Below, piece by piece: positions 13,046 through 19,757 of a DNA stretch of 20,868 bases. The position numbers and the translations under genes are program-made. The DNA is from Dehalococcoidia bacterium (lineage in GTDB: Bacteria > Chloroflexota > Dehalococcoidia > Dehalococcoidales > Fen-1064): assembly GCA_030691775.1 (NCBI GenBank), contig JAUYDN010000057.1, forward strand, positions 1 to 20,868, given 5' to 3'. Below the pieces are notes generated by a model. The model did not search any database. It was not told the origin of the DNA and saw only the letters and a program-made list of their open reading frames with translations. Each line of letters opens with the position of its first letter. The first letter of the stretch is position 1.

Positions 13046-13894
13046 TTATTTTCCTTCGGCTTCCAGCACCGTTACCGCCAGGGCGTTAGGTCCGCCGTAA
13101 ACACCCAGTACCGGGCTGACCGTACTGCGGATAACAGGCACTCTGGGATAGGCTTCGGTGAAACGTTTTGCCAGCGTGTCCGCGCCTTCCGGGTCGGTGG
13201 TGTGCTCGATGCCGACGGACTCGATGTTTTTGTAGCTGATAATCGAGTTGTACAGGTATTCTAACCCGGCGGCCCTTGACCGCAAGCGTGTCACCGGCGC
13301 CATTTCCCCCTCTTTGACCGTGAGCACCGGCCTGAAAGAAAGCACGGAACCAAGCAAGCCCTGTGCTTTGCCGATTCTACCGCCCTTGGCAAGATATTTG
13401 AGTGTATCGAAATAAGCAAGAAAGTGGGTGCGAGTCAATGCCTTGCGCGTGAACTCGGCGAGTTTATCCAGGTTAGCGCCTTTTTTTGCTTCCTTTACCG
13501 CCGCCAGTACTACCAGCCCCAGTCCGAGTGCTACTAACTGCGAATCGATAACCTCCACACGGCACTTCTTGTTTTTCATCAGGTCTTTGCCGGCGCTGGC
13601 TGACTGGAACGTGCCGCTCATTTTTGAGGACAGTGTTATGGTGAGAATCTCGTTGGTCTCGCCTGCCAGCTTATCATAAGCGTTCGCAAAATCGACCGGC
13701 GCCGGTTGTGTGCTGGTCGGCCACACATTACCGCTAATCAGTCTTCGGTAAAACTCGTCCGTGGTAATTGTGACGCGGTCCAGGTAGGTCTCGTGCCCGA
13801 AAAGGACGGTGAGTGGAATCACCGTAATTCCCAACCCCTTGATGTGCTCCGTAGTTAAATCGGAGAGGCTATCGGTAACAATCCTGACTGTCAT
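13046..13894 (-). CDS. DegV-family fatty-acid-binding protein, copy 1 (FakB-type)
   Basis: A 282-aa DegV protein beginning MTVRIVTDSLSDL, with TSTQPAPVDF, LSSKMSGTFQSA, YLAKGGRIGKAQGLLGSVLSFRPVL and a C-terminal GVYGGPNALAV. Most DegV/FakB proteins have His in that last motif (GTHxGPG); copy 1 has Tyr266 and Asn instead of Gly after GGP, while copy 2 keeps His. The two copies may therefore differ in ligand or in coupling to the kinase. CAGGAGGA lies at the fakA stop, a few bases before the ATG, so translation is coupled to fakA (17-base gap). The two copies are clearly paralogous but well diverged. Confidence 0.9.
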   Translation of the reverse strand: MTVRIVTDSLSDLTTEHIKGLGITVIPLTVLFGHETYLDRVTITTDEFYRRLISGNVWPTSTQPAPVDFANAYDKLAGETNEILTITLSSKMSGTFQSASAGKDLMKNKKCRVEVIDSQLVALGLGLVVLAAVKEAKKGANLDKLAEFTRKALTRTHFLAYFDTLKYLAKGGRIGKAQGLLGSVLSFRPVLTVKEGEMAPVTRLRSRAAGLEYLYNSIISYKNIESVGIEHTTDPEGADTLAKRFTEAYPRVPVIRSTVSPVLGVYGGPNALAVTVLEAEGK

Positions 13895-13911
13895 TTGTCT
13901 GTCCTCCTGGT

Positions 13912-15549
13912 TTATTCGATGGAAATGATGTAGTTATAATGAGGCTGACTGCCCTTGATTATTTCCACCTGTAAATGCGGGTACTTCTGGCGGATGGTGT
14001 TTGCCGCTTCCTCGGCTTCCGCCAGTTCGGTGTCCGCTCCGTAATAGACGGTGAGAATTTCATTCTTAGTCACATCTACTTTCGTGAGCGTGTCCATAAG
14101 CACGTCGATTGCATCATCCCCGACTGTCACCAGTTCGCCGTCGAGGAGGCTGATGATTTGCTTCCGCCTGATTTTCAAGCCGCTAATCTGCGTAGCCCGC
14201 ACGGCACGGCAGATTTCGATGGTTATTACTGCCGATATCGCTTGCGCCATCAAGCGGGCATTGGTTGCCAGGTCAGCTTCGTAATCAAAGGCGAGCAGAG
14301 AGGCGACACCCTGGGGTATGGTTTCCGTGGGGATGATTTCCACTGTTTTCTTGGTTAGTGGTCTGACCTGCTCTGCGGTGAGGATGATGTTCTTATTGTT
14401 CGGCAGGATGATGACTTTATCGGATGGTGCCTCCTCTACTGCCTGGTAAATCTCCCTGGTACTGGGGTTCATCGCTTGGCCCCCGGGAATAATCGTGGTG
14501 ACGCCCAGGCTGGAAAAGACTCCCATCAGTCCTTCACCGGCTACTACGGCAACCGTGGCGATATCCGTCGCCATTGCCTTTTCTTTTTGCGAGGAAACAA
14601 AGTTGCGCTTCTGCTCGTCCATATTGCGGATTGAAACCTGGTGAATAGTGCCCAGGGTAGTGGCAAAACGAACGATATTACCCGGGTCGAGGGTGTGGAC
14701 GTGGACGCGGATAGTCGTGTTATCCCCCACCACGATGAGCGATTCACCCTTTTTCAGCAGGCGGGTCCTGATTTTTTCCGTATCCAGGTCTTCGCCTTTA
14801 ATCATGAACTCCGTGCAGTAACCGTAAGGCATCTCGTCGGCCGCAATCATCTCCGGGAGGCGGAGTGTGAGGGGTACACTGCTCGTGATGACCTGAGGCT
14901 TGCGGAACTGCATTTGCTCCGTCTCGCCCTTAAGGTAGTGGAGCGCACCCTCCAGGATGGTGTAAAGCCCCTGCCCGCCGGCATCCACGACACCGGCATC
15001 TCTGAGGACAGGGAGGAGGGTGGGGGTGTTCGCCACAGAGTCTTTTGCGGAATCCACGGTGGCTTCCATGACGGTGATAATATCTTTACCGTTTTTGCCC
15101 ACTGTTTTCATAGCGGTTGAAGAAGCGTCTTTAATAACGGTGAGGATAGTACCTTCCGTAGGGTTGCTGAGACCTTTGTAGGCGACCTCCGAGGCTCTTT
15201 TTAAGGCTTTTGCCAGGTCGCCGGCAGAGACGACATCCTTCTCATCGATTACTTCCGCCATACCCCGTAAAATTTGTGACAGGATAACACCGCTGTTCCC
15301 CCTGGCGCCCATCAGGGCGCCCTTGGCGAGCGCCTGCGCTACGCCCCCGGCACTGTGGTCCGGGGCGCGGTAAGCTTCTTCGACACTGCTACGGAGCGTT
15401 AACAACATATTCGTGCCGGTATCACCATCGGGGACGGGAAAAACGTTCAGGTCATCGATGTCATGGGCGCTTTTTTCCAGCCAGGCGGTGGCGGCGGCGA
15501 ACATTTCCCTGAGTTCCTGCCCCGTAATTACGCTAACTTTCTTTGTCAT
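13912..15549 (-). CDS. fakA: Fatty acid kinase FakA-type protein (DAK2 domain, YloV family)
   Basis: Phosphorylates fatty acids bound to FakB (DegV) proteins, giving acyl-phosphate for phospholipid synthesis. The N-terminal DAK2 kinase domain carries NVFPVPDGDTGTNM (residues 35-48), the Mg-ATP motif, and ALMGARGNSGVILSQ (78-92). The middle domain has Cys245 (YCTEF) and the histidines of RVHVHT (283 and 285), which match the reported metal site of S. aureus FakA. The C-terminal domain (about 335-545) has the usual EDD/DegV-like character. I chose the ATG at 15549 because GGAGAGG precedes it and MTKKVSVITGQELREMF is the normal start; the frame is open 11 codons further but without such a site. 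It is divergent from rpmB and followed by both degV genes. Confidence 0.93.
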   Translation of the reverse strand: MTKKVSVITGQELREMFAAATAWLEKSAHDIDDLNVFPVPDGDTGTNMLLTLRSSVEEAYRAPDHSAGGVAQALAKGALMGARGNSGVILSQILRGMAEVIDEKDVVSAGDLAKALKRASEVAYKGLSNPTEGTILTVIKDASSTAMKTVGKNGKDIITVMEATVDSAKDSVANTPTLLPVLRDAGVVDAGGQGLYTILEGALHYLKGETEQMQFRKPQVITSSVPLTLRLPEMIAADEMPYGYCTEFMIKGEDLDTEKIRTRLLKKGESLIVVGDNTTIRVHVHTLDPGNIVRFATTLGTIHQVSIRNMDEQKRNFVSSQKEKAMATDIATVAVVAGEGLMGVFSSLGVTTIIPGGQAMNPSTREIYQAVEEAPSDKVIILPNNKNIILTAEQVRPLTKKTVEIIPTETIPQGVASLLAFDYEADLATNARLMAQAISAVITIEICRAVRATQISGLKIRRKQIISLLDGELVTVGDDAIDVLMDTLTKVDVTKNEILTVYYGADTELAEAEEAANTIRQKYPHLQVEIIKGSQPHYNYIISIE

Positions 15550-15641
15550 AGTAATCCTCTCCATGGTTTCCGGGAAGAACAATAAAAGGTTCTGGTGCGG
15601 TTAACGCTCGCGCACCCTGTCTCTAATTCGCGGGGTCAATC

Positions 15642-15670
15642 TTGTGGTGTCGGTCATGCTGTGTTAATAT
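15642..15670 (+). promoter_or_regulatory. Candidate rpmB promoter
   Basis: TTGTGG (15642-15647), a 17-base spacer, then TAATAT (15665-15670). It places the transcription start about 35 bases before the TTG start codon. It lies in the 163-base gap between divergent fakA and rpmB. Confidence 0.4.
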
Positions 15671-15712
15671 AAGATACTGTAAAATCTTCGTTTCGTCAAG
15701 GAGTAAAATAGT

Positions 15713-15916
15713 TTGAAATGCGATTTATGCGGGAAATCTCCCCAGTTCGGTCATAATGTCAGCCACTCCAAGCGTCACACCCTGCGGCGGTGGGAACCTA
15801 ATGTTCATCCCGCTAAAGTAACGGTCGACGGTAAGCTACAACGGCTCAGTCTCTGCACCCGGTGTTTGCGCACCTTGAATAAGCAGGCTAAACAGAAGAC
15901 GGCGACCACAAGCTAG
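15713..15916 (+). CDS. rpmB: Large ribosomal subunit protein bL28, zinc-binding form
   Basis: A 67-aa ribosomal protein. CDLCGKSPQFGHNVSHSKRHTLRRWEPN is the L28 signature region, and VTVDGKLQRLSLCTRCLRTL closes the fold. Cysteines 3, 6, 48 and 51 make two CxxC pairs, the zinc-ribbon ('C+') version. The start is TTG at 15713, nine bases after AAGGAG (15698-15703); no ATG fits. Its last 29 bases overlap the 3' end of rpe on the other strand. It is divergent from fakA, as I recall rpmB lying beside yloU-yloV in Bacillus; no yloU is present here. Confidence 0.95.
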   Translation: MKCDLCGKSPQFGHNVSHSKRHTLRRWEPNVHPAKVTVDGKLQRLSLCTRCLRTLNKQAKQKTATTS

Positions 15917-16580
15917 CCCGTAACTTACTGATTGCCTGTTTCACAGTTTGCCCGGAGTTTCCAAACACTGCCGCGCCTGCCACCAGCACATTAGCACCGG
16001 CTTTCACCACCCGCGGCGCGGTTACCGGGTTGATACCGCCATCCACTTCCAGTTCCGCTTTCAGTTTCCTCCTGTCCAGTTCCGCCCGTAAGCGCTCAAT
16101 CTTGGGCAGGGTGCTCTCGATAAATATCTGTCCTCCATAGCCAGGATTGACGCTCATCAACAGCACCAGGTCGACTTCCGGCAGGATTTCATCCAGAACG
16201 CTCACCGATGTAGCCGGGTTGATGGAAACCCCCGCCTTACAACCTGAGTCCTTAATCATCTGCACGACGCGGTGTACGTGCGGACAGGTCTCCATGTGGA
16301 CGGTCAGTATACTGGCGCCACACTTTGCGAACTGTTCAATTTGCGTTTCCGGCGATTGTATCATCAGGTGAACGTCGAGCGGCAGGTTGGTCCAACGGCG
16401 AATGGCGCTGACGACGATTGCGCCGACGGTAATTTGCGGCACGAAACGTCCGTCCATCACGTCCACATGGATATAGTCCGCGCCGGCTTTGTCAACTTCA
16501 ACCACCTGCTCACCCAACCGGGCAAAATCAGCGGAGAGAATTGAAGGCGCAATTTTAACCTTTTTGGGTGTCTTGCTCAT
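15888..16580 (-). CDS. rpe: Ribulose-phosphate 3-epimerase
   Basis: Interconverts ribulose-5-phosphate and xylulose-5-phosphate in the pentose phosphate pathway. A 230-aa TIM barrel. IHVDVMDGRFVP (residues 37-48) gives metal ligand His38 and catalytic Asp40, DVHLMI gives His71, MSVNPGYGGQ (142-151) is the phosphate-side loop, and EVDGGI (178-183) gives the second catalytic Asp180. The start overlaps the end of argH by 26 bases, with GAGGA just upstream, so it is read with the arg genes. The 3' end overlaps convergent rpmB. Epimerase is not an arginine enzyme; the linkage to argH seems to be positional. Confidence 0.96.
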   Translation of the reverse strand: MSKTPKKVKIAPSILSADFARLGEQVVEVDKAGADYIHVDVMDGRFVPQITVGAIVVSAIRRWTNLPLDVHLMIQSPETQIEQFAKCGASILTVHMETCPHVHRVVQMIKDSGCKAGVSINPATSVSVLDEILPEVDLVLLMSVNPGYGGQIFIESTLPKIERLRAELDRRKLKAELEVDGGINPVTAPRVVKAGANVLVAGAAVFGNSGQTVKQAISKLRASLWSPSSV

Positions 16581-17952
16581 CTTCCTCTGTAAGGATTATT
16601 TTTGCCCTGGTAATTTGTTTTAGAACCTGGTTTTTAGCCGTGCCGCCGGTATGGTCCCGTGCGGCGATGGAGGACGCGACGGTAATATCGAACACATCCT
16701 TACTAAATCTTGAGGAGAACTTACGGTATTCATCGAGCGTTAATTCACTAAAACTCTTGCCTTTCTCAATCGCGTAGCGTACCAGGTTAGCGGTATTCTC
16801 GTGGGCGGTGCGGAATGGCTCACCCTTCTTTACCAGGTAGTCCGCGATGTCCGTCGCCAGTATATAACCCTTATTAACGGCGGCGGTGGTATTTTCTGTT
16901 TTCACGCGGAGAGTTTTTAACATCTCAGCGAAAAGAACGAGTGTGGTCAGTACGGTATCGGCACAGAAGAACAGCCCCTGTTTGTCCTCTTGCATGTCCC
17001 GGTTATAAGCCAGCGGCAGTCCTTTCATCGTTGTCAGCAGTGCCATCAGATACCCGTACACACGACCGGTCTTGCCGCGCGCCAGTTCCGCCACGTCCGG
17101 ATTTTTTTTCTGGGGCATAATGCTACTGCCGGTGGTGAAAGCATCATCCAATTCGATGAAGTCGAACTCGCTGGACGACCACAGCACCAGCTCCTCGGCG
17201 AGGCGGGAAAGGTGCATCATCGTCAGACTGGCGGCGAACTCAAACTCAAGGACAAAGTCGCGGTCGCTGACGGCATCGATGCTGTTCTGGCTGATTTGAT
17301 TGAATCCCAGTTCCTCCGCGACCGCCTGGCGGTCGATATTATAAGGTACCCCTGCCAGAGCGCCGCTACCGAGCGGCATAACACTGGTGTGTATCAAGCT
17401 GACGGCGAACCGGTGGAAATCACGTTCGAACATCTCGAAATATGCCAGTAGATGGTGGGCTAACAGGACCGGTTGTGCTCTCTGCAGGTGCGTGTAACCG
17501 GGAATGACCGTATCCACATGTTTTTCAGCCAGGTCCACCAGCGTTTCCTGTAGCTCCTGTAGTCCATCCATGCACAGGGCGCCGACCTCCATCACAAACA
17601 TGCGCACATCGGTGGCAACCTGGTCGTTGCGGGAACGTGCCGTATGCAGTTTCCGTCCCACGTCGCCTATCATGGCGACCAGGCGGGCTTCGATGTTCAT
17701 GTGGATGTCTTCCAGCTCGGGTTTGAAGTCCAGCTTTCCGTTCTTAATCTCTGTTCTGATGTTCTCCAGCGCCTTAATAATCTGCTTGGACTCTGCCTTG
17801 GTAATAATGCCCTGTTTTCCGAGCATGCGGGCGTGGGCGATACTGCCGGAAATGTCATAATCGTAGAGCCGCCAGTCGTAGGATATGGACTGCGTGTACT
17901 TCTGCACCAGTTCATGCGCCTGTTTCTTGAATCTGCCGCGTATCTGGCTCAT
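16555..17952 (-). CDS. argH: Argininosuccinate lyase
   Basis: Last step of arginine synthesis: splits argininosuccinate into arginine and fumarate in the cytoplasm. A 465-aa fumarase/aspartase-superfamily tetramer subunit. HTARSRNDQ (residues 103-111), GYTHLQRAQP (152-161) with the catalytic-region His155, and the signature loop GSSIMPQKKNPD (275-286) are all present. It starts seven bases after the argG stop, and its purine-rich ribosome-binding stretch lies at the argG end, so argG and argH are one operon. Confidence 0.97.
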   Translation of the reverse strand: MSQIRGRFKKQAHELVQKYTQSISYDWRLYDYDISGSIAHARMLGKQGIITKAESKQIIKALENIRTEIKNGKLDFKPELEDIHMNIEARLVAMIGDVGRKLHTARSRNDQVATDVRMFVMEVGALCMDGLQELQETLVDLAEKHVDTVIPGYTHLQRAQPVLLAHHLLAYFEMFERDFHRFAVSLIHTSVMPLGSGALAGVPYNIDRQAVAEELGFNQISQNSIDAVSDRDFVLEFEFAASLTMMHLSRLAEELVLWSSSEFDFIELDDAFTTGSSIMPQKKNPDVAELARGKTGRVYGYLMALLTTMKGLPLAYNRDMQEDKQGLFFCADTVLTTLVLFAEMLKTLRVKTENTTAAVNKGYILATDIADYLVKKGEPFRTAHENTANLVRYAIEKGKSFSELTLDEYRKFSSRFSKDVFDITVASSIAARDHTGGTAKNQVLKQITRAKIILTEEDEQDTQKG

Positions 17953-17959
17953 TTGATTC

Positions 17960-19282
17960 TCAACCTTTGCCTTGTTCTTGCTTGCTTCTATTCGGTTTTC
18001 TCGCAGGCTTCCCGGGTGCTGTTTTCGTTTTTTTCAACTGTTTCTTCGGGGCGATGATGCTCAACGGTCCTTCGGTATCGCCGAGCAACTGTACCTGCGA
18101 CTGGGTCACCACCGGTAAGCCCCAGATATGAATGAAGCCAACAGACATGCTCTGGTCGAACTTATCGCCCTTATCATAAGTCGCCAGGCTAAGATTGTAA
18201 AGCGATTTGGGCGCTGTGCGGCCAACGACCTGAGCACTGCCCTTGAAGAGTTTAGTGCGTATGGTGCCTGTTACATAACGCTGACTGCTCTGGATGTAAG
18301 CGGCGAGGTCGCGGTTCTGAGCGCTGAACCACAAGCCGTTATAGATAATATCCGCAATCTCAATGGCGACTTTCTGCTTGAAACGCATCTGGTCTTTAGA
18401 GAGCGTCATCGCTTCCAGTGCCTGGTGTGCCTGTAACAATACGGTCGCCGCGGGCGCTTCGTAAATTTCCCGCGACTTGATGCCCACCAGCCGGTTCTCA
18501 ATGTGGTCGATACGTCCGATGCCGTGATCGCCGGCAAGCTCGTTCATACGCTGGATGAGGGTGACGCCGTCATACTCCTGCCCGTCGAGACTGACCGGAA
18601 TGCCCTTTTCAAAACCGATTTCCACGTAGGCGGGTTTGTTCGGGGTTTTATCCGGGGACTTTGTCCACGTATAGACGTCAGCCGGCGGTTCTACCCACGG
18701 GTCTTCCAGCACACCCGTCTCGATGCTTCTGCCCCAGAGACATTCATCGATGGAGTAAGGGCTTTTTTTAGTGATGGGGATGGGAATACCGCGTTTGTGA
18801 GCATAAGCGATAGTCTCGGCGCGGGTCATACCCCACTCCCGGGCGGGGGCAAGTACCTTGAGGTGGGGTGCCAGGGCGTGCACGCCGACATCGAACCGCA
18901 CCTGGTCGTTGCCTTTGCCGGTGCAACCGTGTGCCACCGAATTCGCGCCTTCTTCCAGTGCGGTGTCCACCAGGAGTTTTGCCATGAGCGGGCGAGAAAG
19001 AGCGGTGGCAAGGGGGTATTGACCCTCATAAAGTGCGTTTGCCTGTAAAGCGTGCCAGATGAAATACTTAACGAACATTTCTTTAGCATCGATAACGATT
19101 GCCTTGAGCGCACCGATTTTTAGTGCCTTTTCACGGGCGGCGGCGAAATCTTTGGGGTTACCGACGTCCACCGTCAGGGTGATAATATCGACGTTATACT
19201 TTTCCGCAAGCCATTGAATAGCTACGGACGTATCCAGTCCGCCGCTATATGCCAGTACTACTTTTTCTTTCTTTCCTGCCAT
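17960..19282 (-). CDS. argG: Argininosuccinate synthase
   Basis: Joins citrulline and aspartate with ATP to make argininosuccinate. The N-terminal P-loop pyrophosphatase motif is AYSGGLDTS (residues 11-19), and AHGCTGKGNDQVRFD (117-131) is the nucleotide/citrulline-binding segment. At 440 aa it is about 30-40 residues longer than most bacterial type I enzymes; the excess is a Lys/Pro-rich tail after SIIAP (about 410-440). The tail could aid tetramer contacts or nucleic acid contact, or be neutral. AAGGAG precedes the ATG at 19282, and a 13-bp tandem duplication lies immediately upstream. In the arg cluster it is separated from argD by the GIY-YIG element. Confidence 0.96.
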   Translation of the reverse strand: MAGKKEKVVLAYSGGLDTSVAIQWLAEKYNVDIITLTVDVGNPKDFAAAREKALKIGALKAIVIDAKEMFVKYFIWHALQANALYEGQYPLATALSRPLMAKLLVDTALEEGANSVAHGCTGKGNDQVRFDVGVHALAPHLKVLAPAREWGMTRAETIAYAHKRGIPIPITKKSPYSIDECLWGRSIETGVLEDPWVEPPADVYTWTKSPDKTPNKPAYVEIGFEKGIPVSLDGQEYDGVTLIQRMNELAGDHGIGRIDHIENRLVGIKSREIYEAPAATVLLQAHQALEAMTLSKDQMRFKQKVAIEIADIIYNGLWFSAQNRDLAAYIQSSQRYVTGTIRTKLFKGSAQVVGRTAPKSLYNLSLATYDKGDKFDQSMSVGFIHIWGLPVVTQSQVQLLGDTEGPLSIIAPKKQLKKTKTAPGKPARKPNRSKQEQGKG

Positions 19283-19300
19283 GTTCTGGACTCCTTTTCC

Positions 19301-19326
19301 TTTTTACCGTCACTTTTTACCGTCAC
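19301..19326. repeat. Perfect 13-bp tandem duplication in the argG leader
   Basis: TTTTTACCGTCAC occurs twice head-to-tail (19301-19313 and 19314-19326), just upstream of the argG ribosome-binding site. It may be a recent slippage event or a pair of regulator sites. Confidence 0.7.
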
Positions 19327-19362
19327 AATGAATAGTGCGGAATAATATCTCGACCCCCACTA

Positions 19363-19752
19363 ATCGTCATTGCGAGCCTCGATTAATCGGGGCGAAGCAA
19401 TCTAAAGGTCTCCATATAAATCACGCCATTCGCGGTTCATGCTATTAATTAGTTCAATCTTTTTCTGCCGTGAACCGGCTTTGATTTGCTTCTCTCTTGA
19501 TATTGCTGACATCGCGTCAGCGAACACTTCATAATACATAAGCATGTTTACGTGATATTTCTTCGTGAAACTATCTACCAGTTTTTCTTTGTGTTGCCAA
19601 ATCCTGCTTATCAAGTTGCTGGTAACCCCGGTGTAGAGAACAGTGTGTTTAGAGTTCGTCATGATATAAACATAGAATAGTTTTTTCCATTATCTGCCGC
19701 TTTAGTTTGCTTCGTCGCCCCGATGTCATCGGGGGCTCCTCGCAATGACGAT
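19363..19752. mobile_element. 390-base element with 14-bp perfect terminal inverted repeats carrying a GIY-YIG gene
   Basis: The left end ATCGTCATTGCGAG (19363-19376) is repeated perfectly, inverted, at 19739-19752. The similarity continues inwards: ATCGGGGCGAAGCAA (19386-19400) pairs with the reverse complement around 19707-19728 (ATCGGGGCGACGAAGCAA). The small GIY-YIG gene lies exactly between, and its stop codon (19402-19404) sits at the inner edge of the left repeat. The right end begins a few bases past the argD stop. No obvious target duplication was found. A half-copy of the terminal sequence lies near 1147-1165. Calling it mobile is inference. Confidence 0.55.
19402..19662 (-). CDS. 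Small GIY-YIG nuclease-domain protein (COG2827/YhbQ type), N-terminus out of frame
   Basis: A stand-alone GIY-YIG domain of 86 aa. LYTGVTSNLISRIWQHKEK carries the YIG-equivalent (YTG) and the catalytic-region Arg, and AISREKQIKAGSRQKKIELI carries the conserved Glu. The first motif (FYVYI, equivalent to GIY) lies upstream of the ATG at 19662 in the same frame, but that frame meets TAA at 19691-19689 with no start codon between. An ATG at 19690 reads MEK and would join FYVYIMTN perfectly if the A6 run (19681-19686) had one A less. The intended gene is thus probably 19402-19690 with a one-base insertion or error. It lies between inverted repeats inside the arg cluster. Confidence 0.8.
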   Translation of the reverse strand: MTNSKHTVLYTGVTSNLISRIWQHKEKLVDSFTKKYHVNMLMYYEVFADAMSAISREKQIKAGSRQKKIELINSMNREWRDLYGDL

Positions 19753-19757
19753 GAACT

